NCBI RefSeq assembly: GCF_000720485.1
Contig: NZ_JOAX01000009.1
Span: 1 to 64,000 of the forward strand
Length of the DNA stretch: 64,000 nucleotides
Direction: 5' to 3'
DNA from: Streptomyces ochraceiscleroticus
GTDB taxonomy: Bacteria > Actinomycetota > Actinomycetes > Streptomycetales > Streptomycetaceae
A program made the position numbers and the translations under genes. The notes under the pieces were generated by a model. It searched no databases, had not been told where the DNA came from, and saw only the letters and a list, made by a program, of their open reading frames with translations. Below are positions 25,385 through 34,197 of the stretch, piece after piece; the first letter of the stretch is position 1, and each line of letters opens with the position of its first letter.

Positions 25385-26600
25385 CATCGCCGCCGAGCTG
25401 GACCGGTGGGTGCGCGAGGACCGTGAGTTCGCCGTGGCGAGCGTCGTGGCCGTGGGCGGCAGCGCGCCGCGCCGGCCCGGCGCCGCCCTCGCCGTGGACA
25501 GCGAGGGCACGGCGATCGGCTCGGTCTCCGGCGGCTGCGTGGAAGGCGCCGTGTACGACCTGTGCGTACAGGCGCTCCAGGACGGCACGACGGTGCGCGA
25601 ACGGTTCGGCTACAGCGACGAGGACGCCTTCGCCGTCGGCCTGACCTGCGGCGGAGTCATCGATGTCCTGGTCACCCCGGTGCGCGCGGACGCGCCGGAC
25701 AGAGCGGTCCTCGCGGCCGCCCTGTCCGGCGCGGCCCGGGGCGAGCCGACAGCCCTCGCCCGCGTGGCCGCCGGTTCCCCCGAGCTACTGGGGCGGGCCC
25801 TGCTCGTCCACCCGGACGGCTCGTACGAGGGCGCTCTCGGCGGCTCGTCCGGGGGCGGTCCCGATGGTGGCCTCGGCGACTCGTCCGAAGGGGGTCCTGA
25901 TGGTGGCCTCGGCGACTCGTCCGAAGGGGGTCCCGACGGTGGCCTCGGCGGGCGGCCGGAGCTGGACCGTACGGCCGCGGCCGAGGCCCGCGCCATGCTC
26001 GACGTGGGCCGCACCGGCACACTCGAAATCTCCGAGGACGGATCGCACTGCCCGGGCGGCGTCACACTGTTCGTCGAATCCAGCGTCCCACCGCCCCGCA
26101 TGATCGTCTTCGGTGCCATCGACTTCGCCGCGGCACTCGTCCGCACGGGCAAGTTCCTCGGCTACCACGTGACCGTGTGCGACGCACGCGCCGTCTTCGC
26201 CACGCGGGCCCGCTTCCCCGAGGCCGACGACATCGTGGTCGACTGGCCGCACCGCTACCTCGAACGCACCGGCACCGACGACCGCACGGTCCTGTGCGTG
26301 CTCACCCACGACGCCAAGTTCGACGTCCCCCTGCTCACGACGGCCCTGCGGCGCCCGGCCGCGTTCATCGGCGCGATGGGCTCACGCCGCACCCACGAGG
26401 ACCGCGACCGCCGCCTCCGCGAAGCCGGCCTCACCGACCACGACCTCGCCCGCCTCCACTCCCCGATCGGCCTCGACCTCGGCGCCCGCACCCCCGAAGA
26501 AACCGCCCTCTCCATCGCAGCAGAAATCATCGCCACCCGGCACGGGGGGACGGGGGTACCGCTGACGGGGGCACGGTTCCCGATCCACCGTGAGGCGTGA
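25377..26600 (+). CDS. XdhC/PaoD-type molybdenum cofactor insertion chaperone
   Basis: 407 residues. The N-terminal XdhC/CoxI domain has SVVAVGGSAPRRPGAALAV and SVSGGCVEGAVYDL, then LTCGGVIDVLV. The C-terminal Rossmann-like part has PPRMIVFGAIDFAAALVR and ends with AFIGAMGSRRTHEDR. Such proteins bind and sulfurate Moco and insert it into the partner enzyme. Between the domains (about residues 154-190) lies a Gly/Ser/Asp-rich insert made of three 12-residue repeats. Position directly after the large subunit supports a dedicated role. Confidence 0.88.
   Translation: MLDIAAELDRWVREDREFAVASVVAVGGSAPRRPGAALAVDSEGTAIGSVSGGCVEGAVYDLCVQALQDGTTVRERFGYSDEDAFAVGLTCGGVIDVLVTPVRADAPDRAVLAAALSGAARGEPTALARVAAGSPELLGRALLVHPDGSYEGALGGSSGGGPDGGLGDSSEGGPDGGLGDSSEGGPDGGLGGRPELDRTAAAEARAMLDVGRTGTLEISEDGSHCPGGVTLFVESSVPPPRMIVFGAIDFAAALVRTGKFLGYHVTVCDARAVFATRARFPEADDIVVDWPHRYLERTGTDDRTVLCVLTHDAKFDVPLLTTALRRPAAFIGAMGSRRTHEDRDRRLREAGLTDHDLARLHSPIGLDLGARTPEETALSIAAEIIATRHGGTGVPLTGARFPIHREA
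25836..25943 (+). repeat. Three tandem 36-bp repeats inside the XdhC-type gene
   Basis: Units at 25836-25871, 25872-25907 and 25908-25943. Units 2 and 3 differ at only two positions. Each encodes twelve residues of the LGDSSEGGPDGG type, so the reading frame is preserved and repeat number could vary without a frameshift. Confidence 0.9.
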
Positions 26601-26688
26601 CCGGGACCATACGCCCATCCTCATACCCGACAAAGGCGGTGCGGAGAATGTCGGGTGATCGGGGGCGGTGCCACCGCACGATGGGGGC

Positions 26689-27501
26689 ATGGATGACACG
26701 ACCTTGGTATCCCGTTTCCTCCGCGACGGCTTCGTAAAGGTGGAGGGCGCCGTCGCCCCGCGCGTGGCCACGGACTGCGCGCGGCTGCTGTGGCGCGAGA
26801 CGGGCTGCGCCCCGGACGCCCCTTCGACGTGGACGCAGCCCGTGCACTGGGTGGGCGGCATGGCGCAGGGACCGTTCGCCGCCGCACCCAACTCCCCGTC
26901 TCTGCATCATGCGTACGACCTGCTCGTCGGCGCGGGACGCTGGGAACCGCGCTACTCGCTGGGCACGTTCCCGCTGCGCTTCCCACACGAGGAGGAGCCG
27001 GACGACGCGGGCTGGCACATCGAGGGCAGCTATCTGCCGGAGGGCGAGAGCTGGTACTTCACGAACCTGCGTTCCCAGGGCCGGGCGCTGCTGATGCTGT
27101 TCCTGTTCAGCGAGGTCGGTGAGGAGGACGCCCCGACCCGGATCCGGGTCGGCTCGCACCTCGACGTGCCGAAGGTGCTGGAGAACTACGGGGAGGACGG
27201 GGCGAGCGGGCCGGCCCTCGCCCCCGACCTGGTGGCGGCGTCCGACCACCGGCCACTCGCCCTCGCCACCGGGTCCCCGGGCGACGTCTTCCTGTGCCAT
27301 CCGTTCCTGGTGCACGCGGCGCTACCGCACCATGGGGTGCGGCCGCGCTTCATGGCCCAGCCGCCGCTGATGCCGGCCACGCCGTACGAACTGGAACGGG
27401 CCGACGGCGCGTACTCACCCGTGGAGATTGCGATCCGCCGGGGCCTGGGACAGGACACCCCCGGTCCGGACGGGGACGGCACCGACCACAGCGCCGGGTA
27501 G
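26689..27501 (+). CDS. Phytanoyl-CoA dioxygenase (PhyH)-like protein
   Basis: 270 residues from ATG 26689, preceded by GGGGG; an in-frame GTG at 26668 is less likely. The core fits the PhyH fold: GWHIEGSYLP near residue 105 gives His-x-Glu where most Fe(II)/2-oxoglutarate enzymes have His-x-Asp. DVFLCHPFLVHAALPHHG near residue 205 supplies the distal His, and VRPRFMAQPP the probable oxoglutarate-binding Arg. Substrate unknown. It stands alone between the molybdenum operon and an AraC regulator. Confidence 0.75.
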   Translation: MDDTTLVSRFLRDGFVKVEGAVAPRVATDCARLLWRETGCAPDAPSTWTQPVHWVGGMAQGPFAAAPNSPSLHHAYDLLVGAGRWEPRYSLGTFPLRFPHEEEPDDAGWHIEGSYLPEGESWYFTNLRSQGRALLMLFLFSEVGEEDAPTRIRVGSHLDVPKVLENYGEDGASGPALAPDLVAASDHRPLALATGSPGDVFLCHPFLVHAALPHHGVRPRFMAQPPLMPATPYELERADGAYSPVEIAIRRGLGQDTPGPDGDGTDHSAG

Positions 27502-27507
27502 ACATGC

Positions 27508-27539
27508 TTCACGACCATCGCCGGCAAGGCGGTCGTGAA
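27508..27539. promoter_or_regulatory. 9-bp inverted repeat between the dioxygenase and AraC genes
   Basis: TTCACGACC (27508-27516) pairs exactly with GGTCGTGAA (27531-27539), with a smaller CGCC/GGCG stem inside. It starts 7 bases after the dioxygenase stop, so it may be a terminator. It also lies 38 bases before the AraC start, so an operator role is possible. No T-run follows. Confidence 0.5.
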
Positions 27540-27576
27540 AATGGTTGTGAAAAGGGGAAAAGGGAGGAGGCCGGGC

Positions 27577-28443
27577 ATGCTGGAGCGGCTGAACCAGGCC
27601 ATGGAGCACATCGAGCGCCATCTCGACCAGGACCTAGACGTGGCCGAGCTGGCACGCATCGCGGCCACCTCGGAGCACCACCTGCGCCGGATGTTCTCCG
27701 CGCTCGCGGGCATGCCGCTGTCGGAGTACGTCCGGCGCCGCCGGCTCACCCTCGCGGGCGCCGAAGTACTCGTGGGGCGCGAGACGCTGCTGGAGATCGC
27801 GGTGCGCTGTGGCTACAGCTCCGGCGAGGCGTTCGCGCGGGCGTTCCGTGCCATGCACGGCATCGGGCCGGGCGAGGCCCGGCGTACCGGCGCCGCGCTC
27901 AACTCCCAGTCCCGGATGGCCTTCCGCCTCACCATTGAAGGGAGCAGCAGCATGCGGTACCGCGTCGTGGACAAGGCGGACTTCACCGTCGTCGGGCTCA
28001 AGACCCGGGTACCGCTGGTGCATGCGGGCCCGAACCAGGCGATCATGGACTTTGTCCATGGGAGCGACCCGCAGACTCTGGAGCGCCTGGAGAAGCTGTC
28101 GGACCAGGAGCCGCACGGCATCGTCGCAGTCTGCGACGGCATGGACCCCAGCCGCGCCGAGGGCACTGAACTCGACTATTACCACGGGGTGATCACCTCC
28201 GCGGCCCCGCCGGAGGGCACGACCACGTTGCCCGTCCCGGCCGGCACCTGGGCGGTCTTCACCACCTCCGGGCCGGCACCGCAAGCCATCCAGGAGCTGT
28301 GGCGGGACGTGTTCACCGAGTGGTTCCCGTCGAACCCGTATCGCACCCGCACCGGCCCTGAGATCCTGCGCACCCGCCTGTCGCCGGAGAAGACCGAGGC
28401 CGACGCCGAACTGTGGCTCCCGGTGGAGCCCGAGCACGGGTGA
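27577..28443 (+). CDS. AraC-type regulator with GyrI-like effector domain
   Basis: 288 residues from ATG 27577, which has GGGAGGAGG seven bases upstream; an earlier in-frame ATG at 27535 is less likely. Two AraC HTH motifs lie in residues 1-110 (LDVAELARIAATSEHHLRRMF and LEIAVRCGYSSGEAFARAFR). The C-terminal half, from MRYRVVDKADFTVVGLKT, is the GyrI-like/effector-binding domain, which binds small hydrophobic ligands. This is the Rob/SoxS-like multidrug-sensing arrangement; no target is evident. Confidence 0.88.
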   Translation: MLERLNQAMEHIERHLDQDLDVAELARIAATSEHHLRRMFSALAGMPLSEYVRRRRLTLAGAEVLVGRETLLEIAVRCGYSSGEAFARAFRAMHGIGPGEARRTGAALNSQSRMAFRLTIEGSSSMRYRVVDKADFTVVGLKTRVPLVHAGPNQAIMDFVHGSDPQTLERLEKLSDQEPHGIVAVCDGMDPSRAEGTELDYYHGVITSAAPPEGTTTLPVPAGTWAVFTTSGPAPQAIQELWRDVFTEWFPSNPYRTRTGPEILRTRLSPEKTEADAELWLPVEPEHG

Positions 28444-28519
28444 ACACAGCGGCATGCCCCCACCGAGGAAGTCATCCGCGCGGCCCGCGACCTGCTGCCC
28501 GGCCCCGGGCCGCGGCGAA

Positions 28520-29491
28520 CTACGGCGGCCCGCCACCCGCGATCAGTGTGCCGAGAGCCGTGCGCCGGTGGGTGACCGAGCGGCCTGTGCGCGTCGTCGT
28601 CGCCATGCCTGCCGATCTGAGCGCCGCCGCGTGGGATGAGGCTGTCGCGTTGCTGACGTGGAGGGCACGGGCCAGGGATGTCGTGGTGTGAGGCTCGGCG
28701 AGGAGGCGCAGGACGTCGAGCCGGGTGCGGCCCAGGACGGCGGCCAGGGCCTCGACGGGGACGATCGGGCGCCCCGCGGTGGGCGGGAGCCCGGGACCGG
28801 CTGGGTACGTCAGGACTGCGGGACGGCCCGGCGTGTCCTGAAGAAGTGGGCCCGCCGGGTGGTGGAAGGTCGGCAGCAGAACAAGGCCGCGCCCGTTGAG
28901 ACGGACGTCCCGGGCCGACGCTGCCCCGGGCCATTCCCACACACCTTCGTGGAGTCGGCTGCCCGGGGCCAGGCCGGTCAGCGTGGCGGCCACGCCGTGC
29001 TCGGCGACAGCCAGGGCGTAGCGGGTGAACTCCTCACGGTGCAGATCCTGTACGACGGACCAGACCGGGGCGAGGACCGTCTCATACGCCGACTGCTGGG
29101 CACGGTGCAGGGTGCGCCAGGCCGTCTCGTCGCCCGCGTGCAGGCCGTGGATCCAGCGAGGCGCAGGCACCGCCCCGTAGACCCGCTCCAACTCGGAGCG
29201 GATGAGGCCGGGGCTGGTGGCGCGGATCTGTTGGAAGCCGTCGGCCATGGTGTCGCCGAGGACGTCGAGGAAGGAGGGCGGGCGGCCTGCGGGAACCAGG
29301 TCGGCGAGCGGGGCAGTGGCGGCCGGAAGGGAGCGCAGGATACGGCCGCGCCACGGTGCGAACAGCGGCCCGCCACGCTGGGTCACGGCTGTCGTCAGGG
29401 CGGCGTGCAGCTCCTGGAGCGGCGCCGGGCGGGGTGCGAAGCGGATCCGGGCGAAGTCCTCCGCGGTGAAGTGGAGTCGCAGCACCCTCAC
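28520..29491 (-). CDS. ArsR-type winged-helix regulator with a long N-terminal domain
   Basis: 323 residues. The C-terminal 90 residues form an ArsR-like winged helix (GRTRLDVLRLLAEPHTTTSLARAL, split, then VSNATASSHAAALRSAGMATT). The first 230 residues resemble the actinobacterial DUF5937-type domain seen in such regulators (begins LRLHFTAEDFARIRFAP). No metal-binding cysteines are seen, so it probably senses an organic ligand. The GTG start at 29491 has AGGAG just upstream. It is divergent from the secreted hydrolase at 29570, a likely target. Confidence 0.75.
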   Translation of the reverse strand: MRVLRLHFTAEDFARIRFAPRPAPLQELHAALTTAVTQRGGPLFAPWRGRILRSLPAATAPLADLVPAGRPPSFLDVLGDTMADGFQQIRATSPGLIRSELERVYGAVPAPRWIHGLHAGDETAWRTLHRAQQSAYETVLAPVWSVVQDLHREEFTRYALAVAEHGVAATLTGLAPGSRLHEGVWEWPGAASARDVRLNGRGLVLLPTFHHPAGPLLQDTPGRPAVLTYPAGPGLPPTAGRPIVPVEALAAVLGRTRLDVLRLLAEPHTTTSLARALHVSNATASSHAAALRSAGMATTTRTGRSVTHRRTALGTLIAGGGPP

Positions 29492-29569
29492 AGCTCCTGT
29501 CCTGTGCCGGCCTTTCGGTCAGGGCCTGAACCTTCGCGTCGTGACGGTCCCCAGCCCAAGGATGTTCGT

Positions 29570-30661
29570 ATGACTTCTCGACGCACTCTTCTGGCTCGAC
29601 GCACTCTTCTGCAAGGCACCCTATTCGGGAGTGCCGCCGCCCTGCTGCCCACGGCTGCGTCCGCCTCCGGTGGCGGCCCGTTCCTCCGGCTGCCCGCGCC
29701 CGCCGGCCCGTACCCCGTAGGCATGCAGACGGTCCATCTGGCGGACCCTGCCCGTACCGACCCGTGGGTGGGCGGCGTGCGGGAGTTGATGCTGACCGTT
29801 CTGTACCCGGCCCGATCGGTACGCGGCTTCTCCCGGGCTCCGCAACTCACCCTGGACGAGGCCGGGGTGTTCGCCGAGTACGCGCCGCGCGTCCACCCGG
29901 GGCTGCCGGAGCCGGGAGTGGTGGACTGGGGAGCGGTCCTCACCCACGGGTACGTGGGCGCGCCGCCGCTGCCCGGGCGGCGGCCGGTGCTGGTGTACTC
30001 ACCGGGCGGGGGCGACTCCCGCACGCTCGGCACAAGCCTCGCCGAGGACCTGGCGAGTCACGGCCGGGTGGTTGTTCTCGTCGACCACCCCGGTGACGCT
30101 TCTCAGGTGGAGCTGCCGACCGGGATGCGGACGACTGTCCTGACCGGACCGCCGGATCCGGTGACCTTCCGCACGATGGCAGACACTCGGATCGCGGACC
30201 TCCGCCTGGTCCTGGACCGGCTCAGCGGCCTGCCGCTCGCCCCGGTCATGGACTCGGCCCGGATCGGGTTGTACGGGCACTCCGCAGGCGGCACGGCGGC
30301 GGTGTACGCGGCCTGTGGCGACCGCCGGATCGGCGCGGTGGTGAACCTGGAGGGCTATCTCGACCTGTACCCGGCACCGGTCGGCTACGACCGGCCGCTG
30401 CTGCTGTTCCGCACCGAAAGATTCGAGGGCGCCGCCCGTATCGAGTCCTCCTGGGCAAGCCTGCCCGGCCGCCGCGCGCTACTCGCCGACGCGAACCACT
30501 GGGCGTTCACCGACTACGGCTCGCTCGTCCCGCGGCTCCAGAGCGCCGGTCTCGTGACAGCGACGGCGCGGGCCACGCTCGTCGGCACCGGCAACCCGGT
30601 GGTGACACTCGCTGAGGTACGGCGCCGGGTGGGGGCCTTCTTCGCCCGCCATCTGTGGTAG
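29570..30661 (+). CDS. Secreted alpha/beta hydrolase, PAF-acetylhydrolase-like
   Basis: 363 residues from ATG 29570, with AAGGA seven bases upstream. The N-terminus carries a Tat signal (RRTLLARRTLLQG, then a hydrophobic stretch and ASA-like cleavage site about residue 30). The catalytic domain shows GLYGHSAGGTAAVYAA with the nucleophile Ser, and RALLADANHWAFTDYG near the C-terminus with the probable His. The layout matches bacterial platelet-activating-factor acetylhydrolase-like lipases. It probably acts outside the membrane on esters or lipids. Confidence 0.85.
   Translation: MTSRRTLLARRTLLQGTLFGSAAALLPTAASASGGGPFLRLPAPAGPYPVGMQTVHLADPARTDPWVGGVRELMLTVLYPARSVRGFSRAPQLTLDEAGVFAEYAPRVHPGLPEPGVVDWGAVLTHGYVGAPPLPGRRPVLVYSPGGGDSRTLGTSLAEDLASHGRVVVLVDHPGDASQVELPTGMRTTVLTGPPDPVTFRTMADTRIADLRLVLDRLSGLPLAPVMDSARIGLYGHSAGGTAAVYAACGDRRIGAVVNLEGYLDLYPAPVGYDRPLLLFRTERFEGAARIESSWASLPGRRALLADANHWAFTDYGSLVPRLQSAGLVTATARATLVGTGNPVVTLAEVRRRVGAFFARHLW
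29578..29611 (+). repeat. 16-bp direct repeat duplicating the twin-arginine motif
   Basis: TCGACGCACTCTTCTG occurs at 29578-29593 and 29596-29611, an 18-bp period. It doubles the SRRTLL segment so that the signal peptide contains two consecutive twin-arginine motifs. Confidence 0.9.
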
Positions 30662-30915
30662 CGGGACGATGAACAGGCGGCCAGTGGATCGGAGAGTGTT
30701 CTCCCATCTCGCGCAGGCTCGGCTCCGCACTCCAGGTGTGCACGCTGCGGTACATCGGCCTGTTCCGGCCGCGCTGGCCCGGTACGCGCTGGGGGCGAAG
30801 GTGCCGCTGCTGGAGCGGATGGCGGAGCCCAGGTGCACGGCGATGCTCACCGCGGTGATGCGGAAGACTGGCCATGCCCACGCAGACATACAGCGGCGAC
30901 CCCGACGCGTGCCGC
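30662..30915. other. Gap between hydrolase and carboxylase genes
   Basis: 254 bases between genes that converge. Open frames exist on both strands but none has a ribosome site or a recognisable family. It may be decayed coding sequence; I see no terminator with a T-run. Confidence 0.3.
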
Positions 30916-33900
30916 TCACCACGTATCCACGAACCCCCGCCCGCCCGCCGCCAGTTCCTCCGCCCGATATCCCTCCAGTGCCGCGGCGATCCAGTCCCGC
31001 GAATTCGCCGGGTCGATGACGGCGTCGATCTCCAGGGCCGCGGCCGCGTTCAGTGCCTTGCCGTGTTCGTACAGTTCGGCGACTCGGGTCTCGAATGCGT
31101 GCCGGCGCTCGTCCGGGTCCGTGATGGCCTCCAGTTCCTTGCGGTAGCCCAGTCGTACCGCGCCCTCCAGGCCCATGCCGCCCAGCTCGCCCGTCGGCCA
31201 GGCCGCGGTGGCCAGTGGGGCGCGGGTCGAGCCGCCCATCATTGCCATCGCGCCGAGTCCGTACGCCTTGCGGAGGATCAGCGACACCACCGGGACGCGG
31301 AGGTTGGCGCCGGTGACGAAGAGGCGGGAGAAGTGCCGTACGGTGGCGTCCCGTTCGGCGTCCGGGCCGACCATGAAGCCGGGGGTGTCGCACAGTGCGA
31401 GGACCGGCAGGCCGAACGCGTCGCAGAGCTGGAGGAAGCGGGCCGCCTTGTCGGCCGCGTCCCGGTCGATCGCGCCGCCCAGGTGCTCGGGGTTGTTGGC
31501 CACCAGGCCCATCGGGCGGCCCGCGACCCGTACCAGGGCCGTCACCACGCCCGTACCGAACCCGGCCCGCAACTCCAGCACCGAACCGGTGTCCGCGAGC
31601 CCGTCGATCACCCGGCGCACGGGGTAGGCCCGGCGCCGGTTCTCGGGGATGGCGTGCCGCAGCAGCCGCGGATCGGGCGCCTCCCACTCCTCGGCCGGGC
31701 CGCGGAAGTACGAGAGATAGCGCTTGGCCGTGCGGACCGCCTCGGCCTCGTCCGCGACCGGTATGTCCACCACGCCGTTCGGGACCTGCACGGACAGCGG
31801 GCCGACCTCCTCGGGCGCGTACACGCCGAGACCGCCGCCCTCGATCATCGCCGGGCCGCCCATCCCGATCGACGCCTCGGGCGTCGCGATCACCACGTCA
31901 CAGCAGCCCAGAAGCGCCGCGTTGCCCGCGAAGCAGCGCCCGGACGCGATGCCGACCAGCGGGACGAGGCCGCTCAGCCGTCCCATCTGTTGGAACGTCA
32001 TGACGTTCAGCCCGGCGATCGAGGCGGTGTCGGTGTCGCCGGGGCGGCCGCCGCCGCCCTCCGCGAACAGGACGACGGGCAGCTTTCGTTGCTCGGCCAC
32101 GCCCAGCAGGCGGTCGGTCTTGCGGTGGTTGTTGTGGCCCTGGGTGCCGGCCAGCACGGTGTAGTCGTACGACATCGCCACGCACGGCGCGCCGTCGACC
32201 GTCCCTGTACCGGTGACCATGCCGTCGGCCGGGGTCGAGGCGATCAGGTCGTCCAGGGAGCGGCGACGGCGCTGCGCGGCGATGGCCAGCGCGCCGAACT
32301 CGGTGAAGCTCCCCTCGTCGCACAGGTCGGTGATGTTCTCGCGTGCCGTCCGGCGGCCGAGCTTGTGGCGCTTGGCGACCGCCTCCGGGCGCTGCGCGTC
32401 CAGGCCGACCGCGTGCCGGGCCAGCGTCTCCGCGAGGTCCGGACGGATGGCGTCCGGGTCGGCCTCCGCGGCGGCCGCCTCGTCTGCCGCATCGCCCGCG
32501 ACCGGCTCAAGTACCACCAGCGACTGTCCCTCGGCGGCCGTGTCGCCGACCGCTGCCCGTACGGAGCGCACGATCCCGGCGGTCGGCGCCGTCACCACGT
32601 GCTCCATCTTCATCGCTTCGAGGACGAGGAGCTGTGCGCCCGCCGGCACGGTCTCGCCGGGCGCCACGGCCACGGTGACGACGGTACCGGCCATGGGCGC
32701 GACGACCGCGCCGTCCTCGTCGGTCTCCGCTGCCGCCGGCTCGTCGTGCCCGGCGACCAGCTCGGGCAGATGCTCCGTCACCCAGGAGGTGTCCGTGCCG
32801 CCCGCCGCGAACTCCGGGTGGCCAAGCACCGCCCGCAGCAGCGGGATTCCGGTCCGTACGCCCTCCACCGTGAATTCCGCGAGTGCCTGCCGGGACCGCT
32901 CGCAGGCCGCGGCGAAGTCCGGTACGGGCACGCGCGTGACGACCTTCGCCAGCAGCGGGTCGTACCGCGCGCCGACGGTCAGCCCGCCGCGCGCACCGGT
33001 GTCCACCCGCACCCCCGGCCCGGTCGGCACCTCGAAGCGGGTCAGCGTGCCGGCCGAGCCGCGTACCGTACCGTCCGCCGCCGCCACCTCGGCGTTGACC
33101 CGCGCCTGTACGGCGAAGCCACGCGCCGCGGGCGGCCCGTCGGCCAGCCCCAGATCGGCCAGCGTCGCCCCGGCCGCCAGCCGCAACTGCGCGTCGACCA
33201 GGTCCACGCCCGTCACCTCCTCGGTGACGGTGTGCTCCACCTGGAGCCGCGGATTGGCCTCCATGAAGTGGTACTCCTCGCCGCTCACGAGGAATTCGAA
33301 GGTGCCCACGCCCGTGTAACCGACCTCGCGGGCCATCCGCAGCGCGCACTCCAGCAGCCGGTCCCGGACGGATACGGGCAGTGCGGGCGCGGGCGCGATC
33401 TCGATGAGCTTCTGGTGACGGCGCTGCGCAGAGCAGTCCCGCTCCCACACATGCGTGACCGCGCCGGTCGCATCGCCGATGACCTGCACCTCGATGTGGC
33501 GCGCTCCGGTCAGCAGCCGCTCGACGTACAGCTCGCCGCGCCCGAAGCCCTGCACCGCCTCCGAGCGGCAGCGCTCCCACACCTCGGCCAGCTCGGCCGC
33601 GTCCCGTGCCCGTCGCATCCCGCGCCCGCCGCCCCCGCCGAGCGCCTTGACCATCACCGGGCCGCCCGCGCCGGGCCCTTCGGTCAGGAAGGCGCGAGCC
33701 TCCTCCAGCGTCGTCGGGCCGCTGGTGCCCGGCAGGACCGGTACGTCCAGGGACTGCGCGAGCGCCCGGGCCCGTGCCTTGTCACCGAAGAGGCCGAGCA
33801 CCTCGGGGGAGGGGCCGACGAAGACGGTGCCCGCCTCGGCGCAGGCCCGTGCGAAGCCGGCGTCCTCGCTGAGGAAGCCGTAGCCGGGATGGACGTACGC

Positions 33901-34122
33901 ACAGTCGGCCTCCCGGGCGACGGCCAGCAGGGCCGCCGCGTCGAGGTAGGCGGCGGGCCCGGAACCGGGCAGCGGATGCGCCTCGTCGGCGAGCCGGACG
34001 TGCGGGGCTGCCGCATCGTCCTCGGCGTACACCGCGACGCTCCGCAGTCCGGCCGCTGCTGCGGCACGCACCACCCGGACGGCGATCTCCCCGCGATTGG
34101 CGACGAGTACGGCTGACCCCAT
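30916..34122 (-). CDS. Single-chain biotin-dependent acyl-CoA carboxylase (BC-BCCP-CT)
   Basis: 1068 residues from ATG 34122, with GGAGGTG eight bases upstream. The biotin carboxylase domain (about 1-450) starts VLVANRGEIAVRVVRAA and has GGGGGRGMR for ATP binding plus MEANPRLQVEHTVTEE. The biotin domain around residue 540 has LEAMKMEH with the biotinylated Lys. The carboxyltransferase domains (about 620-1068) carry GRCFAGNAALLGCCDVVIAT and VVSLILRKAYGLGAMAM. All three parts on one chain match the long-chain acyl-CoA carboxylase type. Adjacency to an acyl-CoA ligase and TetR regulator suggests use on activated fatty or other acids. Confidence 0.9.
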   Translation of the reverse strand: MGSAVLVANRGEIAVRVVRAAAAAGLRSVAVYAEDDAAAPHVRLADEAHPLPGSGPAAYLDAAALLAVAREADCAYVHPGYGFLSEDAGFARACAEAGTVFVGPSPEVLGLFGDKARARALAQSLDVPVLPGTSGPTTLEEARAFLTEGPGAGGPVMVKALGGGGGRGMRRARDAAELAEVWERCRSEAVQGFGRGELYVERLLTGARHIEVQVIGDATGAVTHVWERDCSAQRRHQKLIEIAPAPALPVSVRDRLLECALRMAREVGYTGVGTFEFLVSGEEYHFMEANPRLQVEHTVTEEVTGVDLVDAQLRLAAGATLADLGLADGPPAARGFAVQARVNAEVAAADGTVRGSAGTLTRFEVPTGPGVRVDTGARGGLTVGARYDPLLAKVVTRVPVPDFAAACERSRQALAEFTVEGVRTGIPLLRAVLGHPEFAAGGTDTSWVTEHLPELVAGHDEPAAAETDEDGAVVAPMAGTVVTVAVAPGETVPAGAQLLVLEAMKMEHVVTAPTAGIVRSVRAAVGDTAAEGQSLVVLEPVAGDAADEAAAAEADPDAIRPDLAETLARHAVGLDAQRPEAVAKRHKLGRRTARENITDLCDEGSFTEFGALAIAAQRRRRSLDDLIASTPADGMVTGTGTVDGAPCVAMSYDYTVLAGTQGHNNHRKTDRLLGVAEQRKLPVVLFAEGGGGRPGDTDTASIAGLNVMTFQQMGRLSGLVPLVGIASGRCFAGNAALLGCCDVVIATPEASIGMGGPAMIEGGGLGVYAPEEVGPLSVQVPNGVVDIPVADEAEAVRTAKRYLSYFRGPAEEWEAPDPRLLRHAIPENRRRAYPVRRVIDGLADTGSVLELRAGFGTGVVTALVRVAGRPMGLVANNPEHLGGAIDRDAADKAARFLQLCDAFGLPVLALCDTPGFMVGPDAERDATVRHFSRLFVTGANLRVPVVSLILRKAYGLGAMAMMGGSTRAPLATAAWPTGELGGMGLEGAVRLGYRKELEAITDPDERRHAFETRVAELYEHGKALNAAAALEIDAVIDPANSRDWIAAALEGYRAEELAAGGRGFVDTW

Positions 34123-34163
34123 TGAGCAAGCACCTCCACGCTGAGACGGCGCTGTCATGCTCA

Positions 34164-34185
34164 TTGACATTGGCGTCAACGTCAA
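34164..34185. promoter_or_regulatory. TTGAC/GTCAA operator in the carboxylase-TetR divergent promoter
   Basis: TTGACATTGGCGTCAA (34164-34179) has TTGAC and GTCAA arms; a further CGTCAA follows at 34180-34185, giving three half-sites. It lies 42 bases before the carboxylase start and 13 before the TetR start, well placed for repression of both. Confidence 0.65.
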
Positions 34186-34197
34186 TATGGTCGAGGC

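Noticed and set aside
30669..31019. Plus-strand open frame between the hydrolase and the carboxylase as a gene or transposase remnant
   Set aside because: No ribosome site, no family match by eye, and it runs antisense into the carboxylase C-terminus.
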